Assembly (NCBI RefSeq): GCF_025548555.1
Contig: NZ_JAJLPA010000005.1
Location: forward strand, 107,314-171,313
Direction of reading: 5' to 3'
From: Sphingomonas sp. A2-49
GTDB taxonomy: Bacteria; Pseudomonadota; Alphaproteobacteria; Sphingomonadales; Sphingomonadaceae
DNA: 64,000 bases
The position numbers and the translations under genes were made by a program. The first letter of the stretch is position 1, and the number at the start of each line of letters is the position of its first letter. The notes beneath the pieces were generated by a model. The model saw only the letters and a program-made list of their open reading frames with translations. It was not told the DNA's origin and made no database searches. Shown in pieces: positions 35,815-46,684 of the stretch.

Positions 35815-37301
35815 CCGACGTACTGGTCCTCGCGCTCAAAAGCTCGATCCTCATGGCACTCGCCCTCGGCGGCTGCCGGCTCCTGGCGCGGGGGTCGGCG
35901 GTCGAGCGCGCGGCCATCATCAAGATCGGCCTGATCCTGAGCATGGCGTTGCCGCTGCTCGCGCTGCTGCCCCCGCTGACGCTGCCGCCGCTCCCGATCC
36001 CGCGCCTGCCCGCGGACGTGGGATCGACGCTGCGGGTCGCGCCGGCCGCCGCATCCGGGGTGCCGCGCGACGAGCACGGTCCGGCCATGGAATACCTCCT
36101 CGACGGAATCGTGACGGTCTATCTTGCCGGGGTCGCGATCCTGTCGGTGCGGCTGGTCACGGGATTGCTGCACCTGTCCCGCGTGTCGCGGGCGTCCGCG
36201 CCGCTGGCCGACCCGATCTGGACGCGCATCGCCCACGGCGTCGCCCTGCCGCGCCGGACGAGGGTGCGGACCAGCGACGGGATCGACGGTCCCCTCACCT
36301 GGGGCGTGCTGCGTCCCGACATCCTGATCGATCGCGCGACCGCAGCGTCGCCCGGAGCCGCGCAGATGGTCCTCGCGCACGAGGCGGCGCACATCCGCCA
36401 CGCCGACTGGGCGTTTCTGATCCTCGCGCGCGTGCTGGTGATCCTCCTCTGGTTCAATCCGCTGGCCTGGCACTTCGCGCGGCGCCTGTCGGAGGCGTGC
36501 GAAACCGTCGCCGACATGGCGGTCCTGCGGCATGGCGATCGGGTGCCCTACGCGGAGTTGCTGGTGCGGAGCGCGCGGCGCGTCCATGCGCCGGCTCTGC
36601 CGGTCAGCGGACTGGCGTCGCCATCGGCGCTCGTCCGCCGGGTCCGTGCGATCCTGCACGACGAGGCCGATCCCGCCCGGCCGACCCGCTGCGTCCCGAT
36701 CGTCGCGGCACTGGTGGGTGGCGTGGGACTGTGCTGGATCGCCAATGCCCACTTCGCCCCCGCCGATGCCGCACCGCCCGGCTGGCGGGTCGCGAACCGG
36801 TCCGGCGGATCGCTGGTCGGCGAGGCCGGGCGAGCCGGCGACGGCACTTCTGCCGGCAGAGAACGGGCATCGCCCGCCCGACGCACCCCGATGTTCCGCC
36901 CTGCGTCGGCACCGCGCGACGTAGCCCTGCGCAGCGTCGGCCTTGCCGTCGACATGACGGGACAGCGATCGGCGGTCCTTGCCGGCCCGGCGACCGGCCG
37001 CCCCGATGCCAGCGACGCCGGCGCGCCGCTGGAGGACGGACCGCCGCCCGTCGCGGTCCCGGACGATCGCGCCTCCGTCCCGATGACCGACCGGCAACGC
37101 GATGCCCTTCGCGATGCGGCGCGAGGCCGTCTCGAGGCGGCACGCGACGCGCAGCGGGATGCCGAACTGGCCGCACGGGACGTCGCACGCGACCGGTTGC
37201 TGGCGGCGCGCGATACGGAACGCGATCGCCGGCTGGCCGAGCGCGACGCGCTGCGGGACCGGCACCGGTCCGAACGCCAGGCCCGGCAGGATGCGACCTG
37301 A
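35811..37301 (+). CDS. BlaR1-like M56 membrane metallopeptidase with charged repeat tail
   Basis: A 496-residue membrane protein. Several spans occupy the first 130 residues and one lies near residue 300; the cytoplasmic zinc motif HEAAH is at about residue 190 (MVLAHEAAHIRHADW) with WFNPLAWHFARRL and ETVADMAVLR downstream, as in BlaR1/MecR1. There is no penicillin-binding sensor domain; instead the C-terminal 190 residues are low-complexity, ending in about 70 residues of alternating Arg-Asp-Ala units (RDALRDAARGRLEAARDAQ). The sensor input is therefore unknown. It is coupled to the repressor gene and followed, 155 bases on, by a TonB receptor. Confidence 0.85.
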   Translation: MTDVLVLALKSSILMALALGGCRLLARGSAVERAAIIKIGLILSMALPLLALLPPLTLPPLPIPRLPADVGSTLRVAPAAASGVPRDEHGPAMEYLLDGIVTVYLAGVAILSVRLVTGLLHLSRVSRASAPLADPIWTRIAHGVALPRRTRVRTSDGIDGPLTWGVLRPDILIDRATAASPGAAQMVLAHEAAHIRHADWAFLILARVLVILLWFNPLAWHFARRLSEACETVADMAVLRHGDRVPYAELLVRSARRVHAPALPVSGLASPSALVRRVRAILHDEADPARPTRCVPIVAALVGGVGLCWIANAHFAPADAAPPGWRVANRSGGSLVGEAGRAGDGTSAGRERASPARRTPMFRPASAPRDVALRSVGLAVDMTGQRSAVLAGPATGRPDASDAGAPLEDGPPPVAVPDDRASVPMTDRQRDALRDAARGRLEAARDAQRDAELAARDVARDRLLAARDTERDRRLAERDALRDRHRSERQARQDAT

Positions 37302-37456
37302 TCCCGACGACGACCAACCGCTGACCGCAAACTTCCGGGCCGCGCGATCGCGGCCGCTGCGTCCCGTCCGCGGGACCTGACCGATCCATCACGTCCGCGC
37401 CTTCGCTGCCCCGTGCAGCCACGGGCGCGCTCAACCTCGAAAGACACGGTGAACCC

Positions 37457-39430
37457 ATGCGCCCCCACGATCGCGCCCACGCGCGCAAATGCCCGATGCC
37501 CGCACTCCTATTCCGCCTGTCGCTGCGGAGCGCCGCCTGCGTGGCAGCGCTGGCGCTGCCCCCGGCACCGGCGCTCGCACAACGAACCGGCGAGAATGCC
37601 GTGACGTCGGCCGAGGACGCGTTCGGCACCGTGGTCGGGCGGGAATCGATCGGGATCTACAGCGAATATGGCGTGCGGGGCTTTTCCCCCGCGGTCGCGG
37701 GCAACATCCGGCTGGAAGGCCTGTATATCGACGCGCAGGGCGCCATCACCAGCCGCATCAGCGACGGGGAAACCGTGCGCGTCGGTCCCGCGGCGCAAGG
37801 CTATGCCTTTCCCGCACCGACCGGCATCGCCGACCTGACGCTCCGGCCGGGCGGCACGCGCTTCGTCGCCTCGCCCTTCGTCTCGATCGACGGCCTCGGC
37901 AGCCGCGGGATCGAACTCGACGTGCAGCTTCCCGTGTCCGCATCGCTCGGCGTCGCGGCGGGCGCGGGTCTGGTCCGCGACGCCTTTCAGGGCGGTGTCT
38001 CCGATCGTCGCTGGAATGTCGGCCTGGTGCCGCGCTGGCACGTGTCGGACACCGTCGAGCTGACGGCATTCTACACCCGCGAACAGACCGGCGACCAGCG
38101 CGCGCAGCCGATCTACATCCCGCTCGGCGACGTTCCGGTCGGCCGGGTCGAGCGGCAGCGGTATCTCGGCCCGGGCTTTGCCGCGGCCGATTTCGCGACC
38201 GAGGCATATGGACTGCTGGGACGCGCGGCGCTCGGCGCCTGGACCGTCCGCGCGGGCGCGTTCCGCACGTCCGCCACGGCCGGCGAGTCCTATGCGAACC
38301 TCGTTCTCGTCGATCCGGACACCGTCACGACGAATCGCGAGGTCGATGTCTCGCCACCCTCCCGCAGCGATTCCTGGAGTGGCGAGGCGCGGGTGTCGCG
38401 CCTGTTCGCGGATGGCCCGCGCCAGCATCTCGTCACCATCGCCATGCGCGGGCGCGACAACGTTTCGGTCTACGGCGACAGCGTGAGCGTCGACCTGGGT
38501 ACGGCGGGACTGCGCGACGTCATCGCCGCGGCCAAACCGGCGCTGGCCTTCGGGGCATCGACCCGCGACGTGACGCGCCAGGCCACGGCCGGGCTGTCCT
38601 ATGGCCTCAACTGGACGGGTGTCGGCCAGACGACCATCGGCATGCAACGGACCGCCTATACCAAGGACGTGACCCTGCCCGATGTCGGCCGGATCCGGGG
38701 AACCGATTACCGCTGGCTGCCGTCGATCAGCACCGCCGTGCCGGTCGCCCGCGGACTGTCGGCCTATGCCAGCTACGTCAGGGGCCTCGAGGATTCGGGT
38801 GTCGCGCCGAGCTATGCGGCGAACGCGAACCAGCTGCTGCCGGCGATCCCGACCGAACAGGCCGACGCCGGCCTCAAGCTGACGCTGCCGCTGCGCACGA
38901 GCGTCATCCTGGGCTATTACCGTATCGCCAAGCCCTATATCGCGCTGGACGCCGCCGACATCTATCGCGTGCTCGGCGCCGAAACGCATAGCGGGATCGA
39001 GGCCAGCGTGACCACGTCGCCCCGGCAGGGACTGCGCGTCGTGTTCGGCGGCTTCTTTTCGCGGCCCCGCGTCGAGGCCGACGCGACGACCGCGCAGGCG
39101 ATCGGTACGCGTCCGGTGAACCAGCCCGCGCGCAGCCTGCGGCTGAGCGCCAACTACACCTTGCCCTTCGCGCGCAAGGTCTCGGTCGACGGCAGCATCG
39201 GCAACGACAGCGCGGTCGCCGCGAACGTCGCCAATACCGTGTCGGTGCCGGGGCAGACCGTGCTGCGGCTGGGCGCGCGCTATCAATTCGCGCTGGCGGG
39301 CAAGCCCGTCACGCTGCGCATCACGGGTTCGAACTTGACCAACGTCTATCGGCTGCGACCGGTCGGCAGCAACGTCTATTCTCCCAACATGCAGCGCAAC
39401 GTCGGCCTGTATCTCACGACGGACCTGTGA
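37457..39430 (+). CDS. TonB-dependent receptor of siderophore type
   Basis: A 657-residue receptor, in the size range of siderophore receptors. The plug includes GRESIGIYSEYGVRGFSP and IADLTLRPGG; the barrel has long extracellular loops and ends NVGLYLTTDL. The signal peptide (LSLRSAACVAALALPPAPALA) is better placed if the start is the internal ATG at 37,496. It follows the BlaI-M56 pair on the same strand, and its end overlaps the end of the convergent tetR-like gene by 17 bases. Confidence 0.85.
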   Translation: MRPHDRAHARKCPMPALLFRLSLRSAACVAALALPPAPALAQRTGENAVTSAEDAFGTVVGRESIGIYSEYGVRGFSPAVAGNIRLEGLYIDAQGAITSRISDGETVRVGPAAQGYAFPAPTGIADLTLRPGGTRFVASPFVSIDGLGSRGIELDVQLPVSASLGVAAGAGLVRDAFQGGVSDRRWNVGLVPRWHVSDTVELTAFYTREQTGDQRAQPIYIPLGDVPVGRVERQRYLGPGFAAADFATEAYGLLGRAALGAWTVRAGAFRTSATAGESYANLVLVDPDTVTTNREVDVSPPSRSDSWSGEARVSRLFADGPRQHLVTIAMRGRDNVSVYGDSVSVDLGTAGLRDVIAAAKPALAFGASTRDVTRQATAGLSYGLNWTGVGQTTIGMQRTAYTKDVTLPDVGRIRGTDYRWLPSISTAVPVARGLSAYASYVRGLEDSGVAPSYAANANQLLPAIPTEQADAGLKLTLPLRTSVILGYYRIAKPYIALDAADIYRVLGAETHSGIEASVTTSPRQGLRVVFGGFFSRPRVEADATTAQAIGTRPVNQPARSLRLSANYTLPFARKVSVDGSIGNDSAVAANVANTVSVPGQTVLRLGARYQFALAGKPVTLRITGSNLTNVYRLRPVGSNVYSPNMQRNVGLYLTTDL

Positions 39431-40073
39431 CCTGCGCGGGCCGGGCGGCGACGAGACCGTTGACGAGCCGGGCCGATACCCGCTCCGTCAGCTCGTCCGT
39501 CCCGATCAGGGTTTCGAGCTGACGCAGGCGTTCGAGTTCGAGCAGGGTGTAGCCGTGCAGCATCGACCAGACGGCGACGACGGCCGCCGACAGGTCGTCG
39601 GCATCGTCCGGATCGATGGTGAAGACGCCGGCACGCGCGCCCCGGTCGAGCAGGTCCTTGAGCACGTGCCGCGCGCCATCGGCGGCGCGACGGAGATCGG
39701 GCGCGATACTGCCATCGGCGGCACGCACGTCCTTGCCGACCATCAGGCCGTATTGCGGGCGGTTGCGCAGGGCGAACCCGACGAACGTCCGGACGAGGGC
39801 GTGCAGGCCGTCCACGGCCCCCGCCTCCCGCGAGACGGCCCGCGCGATATCCTGCCCGAGAGCGTCATACCCGGCCGCGCCGATCGCCGCGAGCAACGCC
39901 GCCTTGTCGGCGAAGTGGCGGACATGGGCGTTGTGGCTGACCCCTGCGCGCCGCGCGACCTCGCGGAGGGAAAAGCGCCATGTGCCGGTTTCCTCCATCA
40001 GGGCGAGCGCCGCGTCGATCAGCGTTGCGCGTAAACCGCCGCTGCGCGGCCGGGCGGGATCGGTGGCTGACAT
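39414..40073 (-). CDS. TetR-family transcriptional regulator
   Basis: A 219-residue regulator with an N-terminal TetR helix-turn-helix (LIDAALALMEETGTWRFS, then EVARRAGVSHNAHVRHFADK) and a C-terminal ligand-binding domain of the TetR_C_33/WHG kind, suggested by FALRNRPQYGLMVG. It is divergent from the DUF2867 operon across a 77-base spacer with two matching palindromes, so it probably represses itself and the operon. The inducer is unknown. Confidence 0.9.
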   Translation of the reverse strand: MSATDPARPRSGGLRATLIDAALALMEETGTWRFSLREVARRAGVSHNAHVRHFADKAALLAAIGAAGYDALGQDIARAVSREAGAVDGLHALVRTFVGFALRNRPQYGLMVGKDVRAADGSIAPDLRRAADGARHVLKDLLDRGARAGVFTIDPDDADDLSAAVVAVWSMLHGYTLLELERLRQLETLIGTDELTERVSARLVNGLVAARPAQVTGPS

Positions 40074-40094
40074 GACCCCTTCCTCGCCCGACCT

Positions 40095-40136
40095 GTTGAC
40101 ATTGTCAACGCAGGCAGGTTAGTTGGCAGTGTCAAC
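40095..40136. promoter_or_regulatory. Paired TetR-type operators
   Basis: GTTGACATTGTCAAC (40,095-40,109) is a perfect 7-1-7 palindrome, and GTTGGCAGTGTCAAC (40,122-40,136) is the same with one changed base. Their centres are 27 bases apart, and they fill most of the spacer between the divergent tetR-like and DUF2867 genes. The first also contains TTGACA, a possible -35 element, so repressor binding would block the promoter directly. Confidence 0.8.
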
Positions 40137-40150
40137 AACGGAGTCGCGAC

Positions 40151-40693
40151 GTGATCGACCAGCGCAATCCAACGCCGTCCGTCCGCAAGCTGCGCATGCC
40201 GGTGCGGGAGACGGCGATCGCCTCCTGGTATCCGGGTGCGGACCTCCTCGATGCCTATGCGGTCACCATCGACCGGCCGGTCGCCGCGACGATGCACGCG
40301 CTGGTGGCACCGACGCTGGCATCGCCACCGCCATGGTTGCGTGGCCTGCTCGGGCTCCGCGACGCGCTCGTCCGGCCGTTCGGCGTCAGGACGACGACGG
40401 CGATGAGGGACGCCGCCGGACCGCATCGGCACATCGACTTCTTCCGCATCCGGAGCGAGACGCCCGACGAGATCGTCCTGGGTGACGACGACCGGCATCT
40501 GGACTTCCGGGTGTCGTTCCTGAAACGCAGCGGCCCGCATGGCACGGAGGTGGTCGCGACGACCGCGGTCCACGTCAACAACGCCTTCGGCCGGGTCTAC
40601 ATCACCCTGATCGCACCCTTCCATCATATGGTCGTCCGCACCTCGCTGATGCGTCTTGCGGCCGCCATGGCGTCCGGACGGACGACGTCGTGA
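40151..40693 (+). CDS. DUF2867 family protein
   Basis: A 180-residue protein that resembles DUF2867 (ADLLDAYAVTIDRP near the N-terminus, DFFRIRSETPDEIVLGDDDRHLDFRVSF, and VVATTAVHVNNAFGRVYITLIAPFHHMVV). The function of this family is not known; it is often fused or adjacent to NAD(P)-binding reductases. The start is GTG, just after the second operator; the stop overlaps the next GTG (GTGA). It is the first gene of the TetR-controlled operon. Confidence 0.82.
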   Translation: MIDQRNPTPSVRKLRMPVRETAIASWYPGADLLDAYAVTIDRPVAATMHALVAPTLASPPPWLRGLLGLRDALVRPFGVRTTTAMRDAAGPHRHIDFFRIRSETPDEIVLGDDDRHLDFRVSFLKRSGPHGTEVVATTAVHVNNAFGRVYITLIAPFHHMVVRTSLMRLAAAMASGRTTS

Positions 40694-41574
40694 CCGCCAC
40701 GCCCGTTCCATCCGCCGCGGGCATCCACGCGCCGCTTCGCCATGCGGTCGGCGACTATATCGTCACCGCACTCTCCGACGGCCATGACGACCTGGGTCCC
40801 CCCCTGCTGGTCGACGCCGACGGGGCGACGCCGCCCGGCGCAGACCGTCCGCTGCGGGTGGAGGTCAACGCCTTCCTGATCCAGGGCCGGGGTCGCACCG
40901 TACTGGTGGATACCGGCGCCGGCCATTTCATGGCCCCGACGCTCAATCGGCTCGCAGGCGGGCTGCACAGGCTGGGCGTCACGCCGTCGGCGATCGACAC
41001 GGTGCTGCTGACCCACCTCCACCCCGACCATGCGGGCGGCCTCGTCGATGCGGCGGGCGCCGCGGTGTTCGACGTGGCGGAGATCCGCGTCCATGCGCGC
41101 GAGCTGGGCTTCTGGGACAGCGACGAACAGCTCGGGCGCGCGCCGGCACCGATGCGACCGGCATTCCACGCCGCGCGCGCCGCGCTGGCACCCTATCGCG
41201 CGCGGGTCGCGCCGTTCGAGGGCGGCGACCTGCTGCCCGGGATCGTCCCCGTCCCGCTGTTCGGCCACACGCCGGGCCATTGCGGGTTCCTCATCGACGG
41301 CGGCGGATCGCATCAGCTGCTGATCTGGGGCGACATCGTCCACCGGCTCGCCGAACAGATCGCGGACCCGGATATCGGCGTCGCCTACGACACGGACGGG
41401 GCGGCCGCGCGCATCGCCCGGCGTGCGCTGTGCGATCGCATCGCCGCCGACGCGCTGCCGTTCACCGGCATGCACGTGCCCTTTCCACAGATCGGAACCC
41501 TGACGCGCGCAGGGTCCGGTTTCGCCTTTCGACGCGCCCCGGCATCCGCCGGTTTTCAGGAGACGACATCATGA
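40690..41574 (+). CDS. Metallo-beta-lactamase-fold hydrolase
   Basis: A 294-residue MBL-fold protein with the zinc motif THLHPDHAGG (about residues 107-116), a later His in GHTPGHCGF, an Asp in WGDIVH and a final His in GMHVPFP, a complete dinuclear site. It resembles lactonase-type members of the superfamily (VNAFLIQGRGRTVLVDTGAG) more than true beta-lactamases. There is no signal peptide, so it acts in the cytoplasm. It starts with GTG overlapping the previous stop and ends in ATGA with the next gene. The substrate may be a lactone or ester; unproven. Confidence 0.83.
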   Translation: MTATPVPSAAGIHAPLRHAVGDYIVTALSDGHDDLGPPLLVDADGATPPGADRPLRVEVNAFLIQGRGRTVLVDTGAGHFMAPTLNRLAGGLHRLGVTPSAIDTVLLTHLHPDHAGGLVDAAGAAVFDVAEIRVHARELGFWDSDEQLGRAPAPMRPAFHAARAALAPYRARVAPFEGGDLLPGIVPVPLFGHTPGHCGFLIDGGGSHQLLIWGDIVHRLAEQIADPDIGVAYDTDGAAARIARRALCDRIAADALPFTGMHVPFPQIGTLTRAGSGFAFRRAPASAGFQETTS

Positions 41575-41960
41575 CCACGTCGCATCTCGCCGCATTCGGC
41601 CAGGCCATGGCCCGCGGGGACATCGAAACGGCCTTCACCCACGTCAGCGACCGGATCGCCCTGTACAGCCCGATCTTCGAAGAGCCCTTCGTCGGCAAGG
41701 CGGCCGTCGGACGGGTGATGGGCGCCGTCAAATCCGTCGTCACCGCGTCCGAGCGCACCGGCACCGCACAGGGCGACGATCGCATCGTGCAGTTCAGCAC
41801 GGTCACGATCGACGGCGTCACCGGCAACGGGGTCGAACTGATCCAGTTCGATGCGGAGGGCCTGATCGACCGGATCACGATATTCTGGCGACCGTTGCGC
41901 CTCGGACTGGCGGGGCATGGCAGGCTGGCATCGTTGCTCGGCCGCGATCCGATCCTGTGA
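41571..41960 (+). CDS. NTF2-like (SnoaL-type) protein
   Basis: A 129-residue protein with the NTF2/SnoaL pattern: AFGQAMARGDIETAFTHVSD, IFEEPFVGKAAVGRVM, and ending beta strands. Members are small cone-shaped binding proteins or isomerases/cyclases. It overlaps the MBL gene by ATGA and the following NTF2-like gene abuts it, so three or four genes are tightly coupled. The substrate is unknown. Confidence 0.78.
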   Translation: MTTSHLAAFGQAMARGDIETAFTHVSDRIALYSPIFEEPFVGKAAVGRVMGAVKSVVTASERTGTAQGDDRIVQFSTVTIDGVTGNGVELIQFDAEGLIDRITIFWRPLRLGLAGHGRLASLLGRDPIL

Positions 41961-42019
41961 TACGCCCCGCCCGCCCGGGTCGCCGGATCCGGGCCGACAC
42001 GACAGGATCGGACTTGCCG

Positions 42020-42436
42020 ATGGATCGCATGACGCTCTGCGAACGCTATCTGGCCGCGCTCGACGCGGGCGATCGGTCGGCCGTCCTGGCGCTGTTCGCG
42101 CCGGATGCCGTCGTATCGTCGCCGCTGTACGGGACGCGGGATGCCGCGTCCTTCTATGCCGCGCTGTTCGCCGATACGACACGATCGAAGACGCGGCTGC
42201 TAGCCGTCTTCGACGCGGCGACCGCCGGTAACGCGGTGGCGCTGCACTTCGAATATGACTGGACGCTGCATACCGGCGCGCTGGTCAGTTTCGAATGCGT
42301 CGACGTGTTTCGCCTGACATCCGACGGCCGGCGGTTCCAGAGCCTGACGATCATCTACGATACCGCGCCCATACGGACCGCATTCGCCGAAGCAAGCCGC
42401 CGGACTCCCGAGGGACACACGTCGATCGGACCCTGA
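42020..42436 (+). CDS. NTF2-like (SnoaL-type) protein, second copy
   Basis: A protein of about 138 residues beginning MDRMTLCERYLAALDAGDRS, with VLALFAPDAVVSSPLYG and FYAALFADT, again an NTF2-like fold. A GTG at 41,957 overlapping the preceding stop would add 21 basic residues and keep coupling to the upstream gene; the ATG at 42,020 matches the family start better. It shares little identity with the preceding NTF2 protein, so the two may act as different steps or as a heteromer. Confidence 0.75.
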   Translation: MDRMTLCERYLAALDAGDRSAVLALFAPDAVVSSPLYGTRDAASFYAALFADTTRSKTRLLAVFDAATAGNAVALHFEYDWTLHTGALVSFECVDVFRLTSDGRRFQSLTIIYDTAPIRTAFAEASRRTPEGHTSIGP

Positions 42437-42600
42437 AGACGCCGCGGCCGGCCATTGCCCGCCGGTCCGATCGCGCGCCGCGCCGCCGGCATGTGCTGCG
42501 AGCGGCATCCCGCCGCCGTCCGGCGTCACGCCGGAGTCACGTCCACGGCTTACCCGGACGGACGGGCAGCGACGGGGGACGACATGGCGGGGGGCAGTCG

Positions 42601-45060
<2,460 letters not shown>

Positions 45061-45090
45061 TCATGAAACCATTACCGACGCCCCCGTCGC

Positions 45091-45990
45091 ATGCCGCGTG
45101 AGGACCTCGGCAGCCTCGCCCTGTTCCTCGCCGTCGCGGACGAGCGGAACTTTACGCGGGCCGCCGTGCGGCTCGGCGTGTCGCAGTCGGCGCTCAGCCA
45201 CGCGATCCGGCGCCTGGAGGCGAAGCTGGGCCTGCGGCTGCTGACCCGCACGACGCGCAGCGTCTCGCCCACCGTCGCGGGCGAGCGGTTGCTCGACACG
45301 CTGCGCCCCGCGCTCGAGGCGATCGATGCCACGCTGACGTCGCTGACGGAATTGCGCGACCGCCCTGCCGGGACGATCCGCATCACCACGTCGAGCCACG
45401 CGGCGCGGACCATCCTGTGGCCGGCCATAGACCGGCTCGCGGCCGACCATCCGGACATCGCGGTCGAGCTCAGTATCGAGGCCGGATTGACCGATATCGT
45501 CGCCGAACGCTTCGACGCCGGCGTGCGGCTGGGGGAACGGCTGGAAAAGGACATGATCGCGATGCCGATCGGTCCGAAGCTGCGGATGGCGGCCGTGGCG
45601 TCACCCGGCTATCTCGCCGGGCGCGGCACGCCGCGGACGCCCGGCGATCTTGCCCGCCACCGCTGCATCAACCTGCGCTTCGTCAGTTCGGGGGGCCTGT
45701 ACGTCTGGGAATTCGAAAAGGACGGACGCGAGCTGAAGGTGAAGGTCGAGGGACAGCTCGTCCTCAACGACGTCGCGCTGGCGGTCGACGCTGCGATCGC
45801 CGGGCACGGCATCGCCTTCATGCTCGAGGACCATGTATCGGCCGGGCTGGCGGACGGACGGCTCGTTCGGGTGCTTGCCGACTGGTGCGAGCCCTTCGAC
45901 GGCCATTATCTCTATTATCCCAGCCGCCGCCAGCCATCCCAGGCGTTCAGCCTGCTGCTGGACGCGCTCCGGTACCGAAGCGCGCCGTGA
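45091..45990 (+). CDS. LysR-family transcriptional regulator
   Basis: A 299-residue LysR regulator: the winged helix-turn-helix LFLAVADERNFTRAAVRLGVSQSALSHAIRRLE is at residues 10-45, and the substrate-binding domain follows from about 90. It is divergent from the aldo/keto reductase, the standard arrangement for control of the neighbour and itself. It is the last clearly chromosomal gene before the tRNA-Thr remnant. Confidence 0.92.
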   Translation: MPREDLGSLALFLAVADERNFTRAAVRLGVSQSALSHAIRRLEAKLGLRLLTRTTRSVSPTVAGERLLDTLRPALEAIDATLTSLTELRDRPAGTIRITTSSHAARTILWPAIDRLAADHPDIAVELSIEAGLTDIVAERFDAGVRLGERLEKDMIAMPIGPKLRMAAVASPGYLAGRGTPRTPGDLARHRCINLRFVSSGGLYVWEFEKDGRELKVKVEGQLVLNDVALAVDAAIAGHGIAFMLEDHVSAGLADGRLVRVLADWCEPFDGHYLYYPSRRQPSQAFSLLLDALRYRSAP

Positions 45991-46110
45991 GCGGCGTCCG
46001 CTGGCCATAGCGGACGGGGCGGAGAGCCCTTGGCACGTGACGGTATCTGAATGGGAAAAGGCCAGGACGGGCAGCGCCTTTCGTGGAGGGCCGCCGATCT
46101 GGAAAGTCGA

Positions 46111-46155
46111 TGGTGCCGCTTACAGGACTCGAACCTGTGACCCCCGCATTACGAA
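46111..46155 (-). other. 3' fragment of tRNA-Thr(CGU): attachment-site remnant
   Basis: Read on the minus strand, the 45 bases run from the anticodon loop (TTCGTAATGCGG, anticodon CGT) through the variable region, T arm (ACAGGTTCGAGTCCTGT) and acceptor strand AAGCGGC to ACCA. The matching 5' acceptor strand GCCGCTT and D arm are absent; left of the break the sequence departs abruptly inside the anticodon stem. This is the footprint left when a tyrosine-integrase element inserts into the tRNA anticodon loop. The intact copy would be to the right of this window. It marks the left end of the accessory region. Confidence 0.82.
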
Positions 46156-46339
46156 GGCTAGTGACGCCACGCGAGAAGTTCAGCTTTTCCTACGATTTTC
46201 GCCGGAAAACGAGGCTGCCGGCGGTATAACCCACCGACTTCCCAGTTTCGTCCGAGGACCTCGATCAACCGCTTCCTTGCCAAAGCGCGTTGGCATGGGA
46301 AAAGCGAAAAATGCGACCTGCGTCAGACCTGCGGCGGGC

Positions 46340-46588
46340 TCACGCCACCTGTTCGGGATGGGCACTCCTGACCCCGGTGAACGTGCTGCCGAGCGAACAG
46401 CCGTGATGCGCGCGTCTGTGCTCGAAGTGCGCCCGCTGTCCTGTGGTGCCTTGCCTATGAGCACGCACTGCGCCGCGGCATTCCCGACAACGGAATAGCT
46501 CCCCGCGCGGCATTTCAAGCGCCGCCTCGATTGCGATGCCGCGCCACTCGCCCGCCGTCCAAATCTCGCTCTCAGTGCTTTTCGTCAT
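46340..46588 (-). CDS. Small Cys/His-rich protein
   Basis: An 82-residue protein with a C-x2-C pair (FRCRECRGAVRAHRQG) and a later HFEHRRAHHGCSLG, a pattern like the small zinc-ribbon part of CoiA-type proteins. AGGTGG precedes the ATG by 8 bases. Similar small proteins occur in many sphingomonads. The function is unknown; the Cys and His residues probably bind zinc. It is the first gene inside the island. Confidence 0.62.
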   Translation of the reverse strand: MTKSTESEIWTAGEWRGIAIEAALEMPRGELFRCRECRGAVRAHRQGTTGQRAHFEHRRAHHGCSLGSTFTGVRSAHPEQVA

Positions 46589-46684
46589 CGCTAACCCACC
46601 TGAATGAAAGCCGTTTACAGTCGCACACGGCTTGAGGAAGGGCGCCTAGGTGTGCGGGCCGAACCGCTGGCGATGGCCAATCAC

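Noticed and set aside
35440..37301. Beta-lactamase resistance operon
   Set aside because: BlaI and a BlaR1-like gene are present but no serine or metallo beta-lactamase is adjacent, and the sensor domain is missing.
40690..41574. Metallo-beta-lactamase resistance enzyme
   Set aside because: It has the fold's zinc motif but no signal peptide and a lactonase-like N-terminal segment; the operon context does not suggest antibiotic resistance.
46111..46200. Complete tRNA-Thr gene
   Set aside because: The 5' acceptor strand GCCGCTT and D arm are absent within the needed distance, so it is a 3' fragment only.
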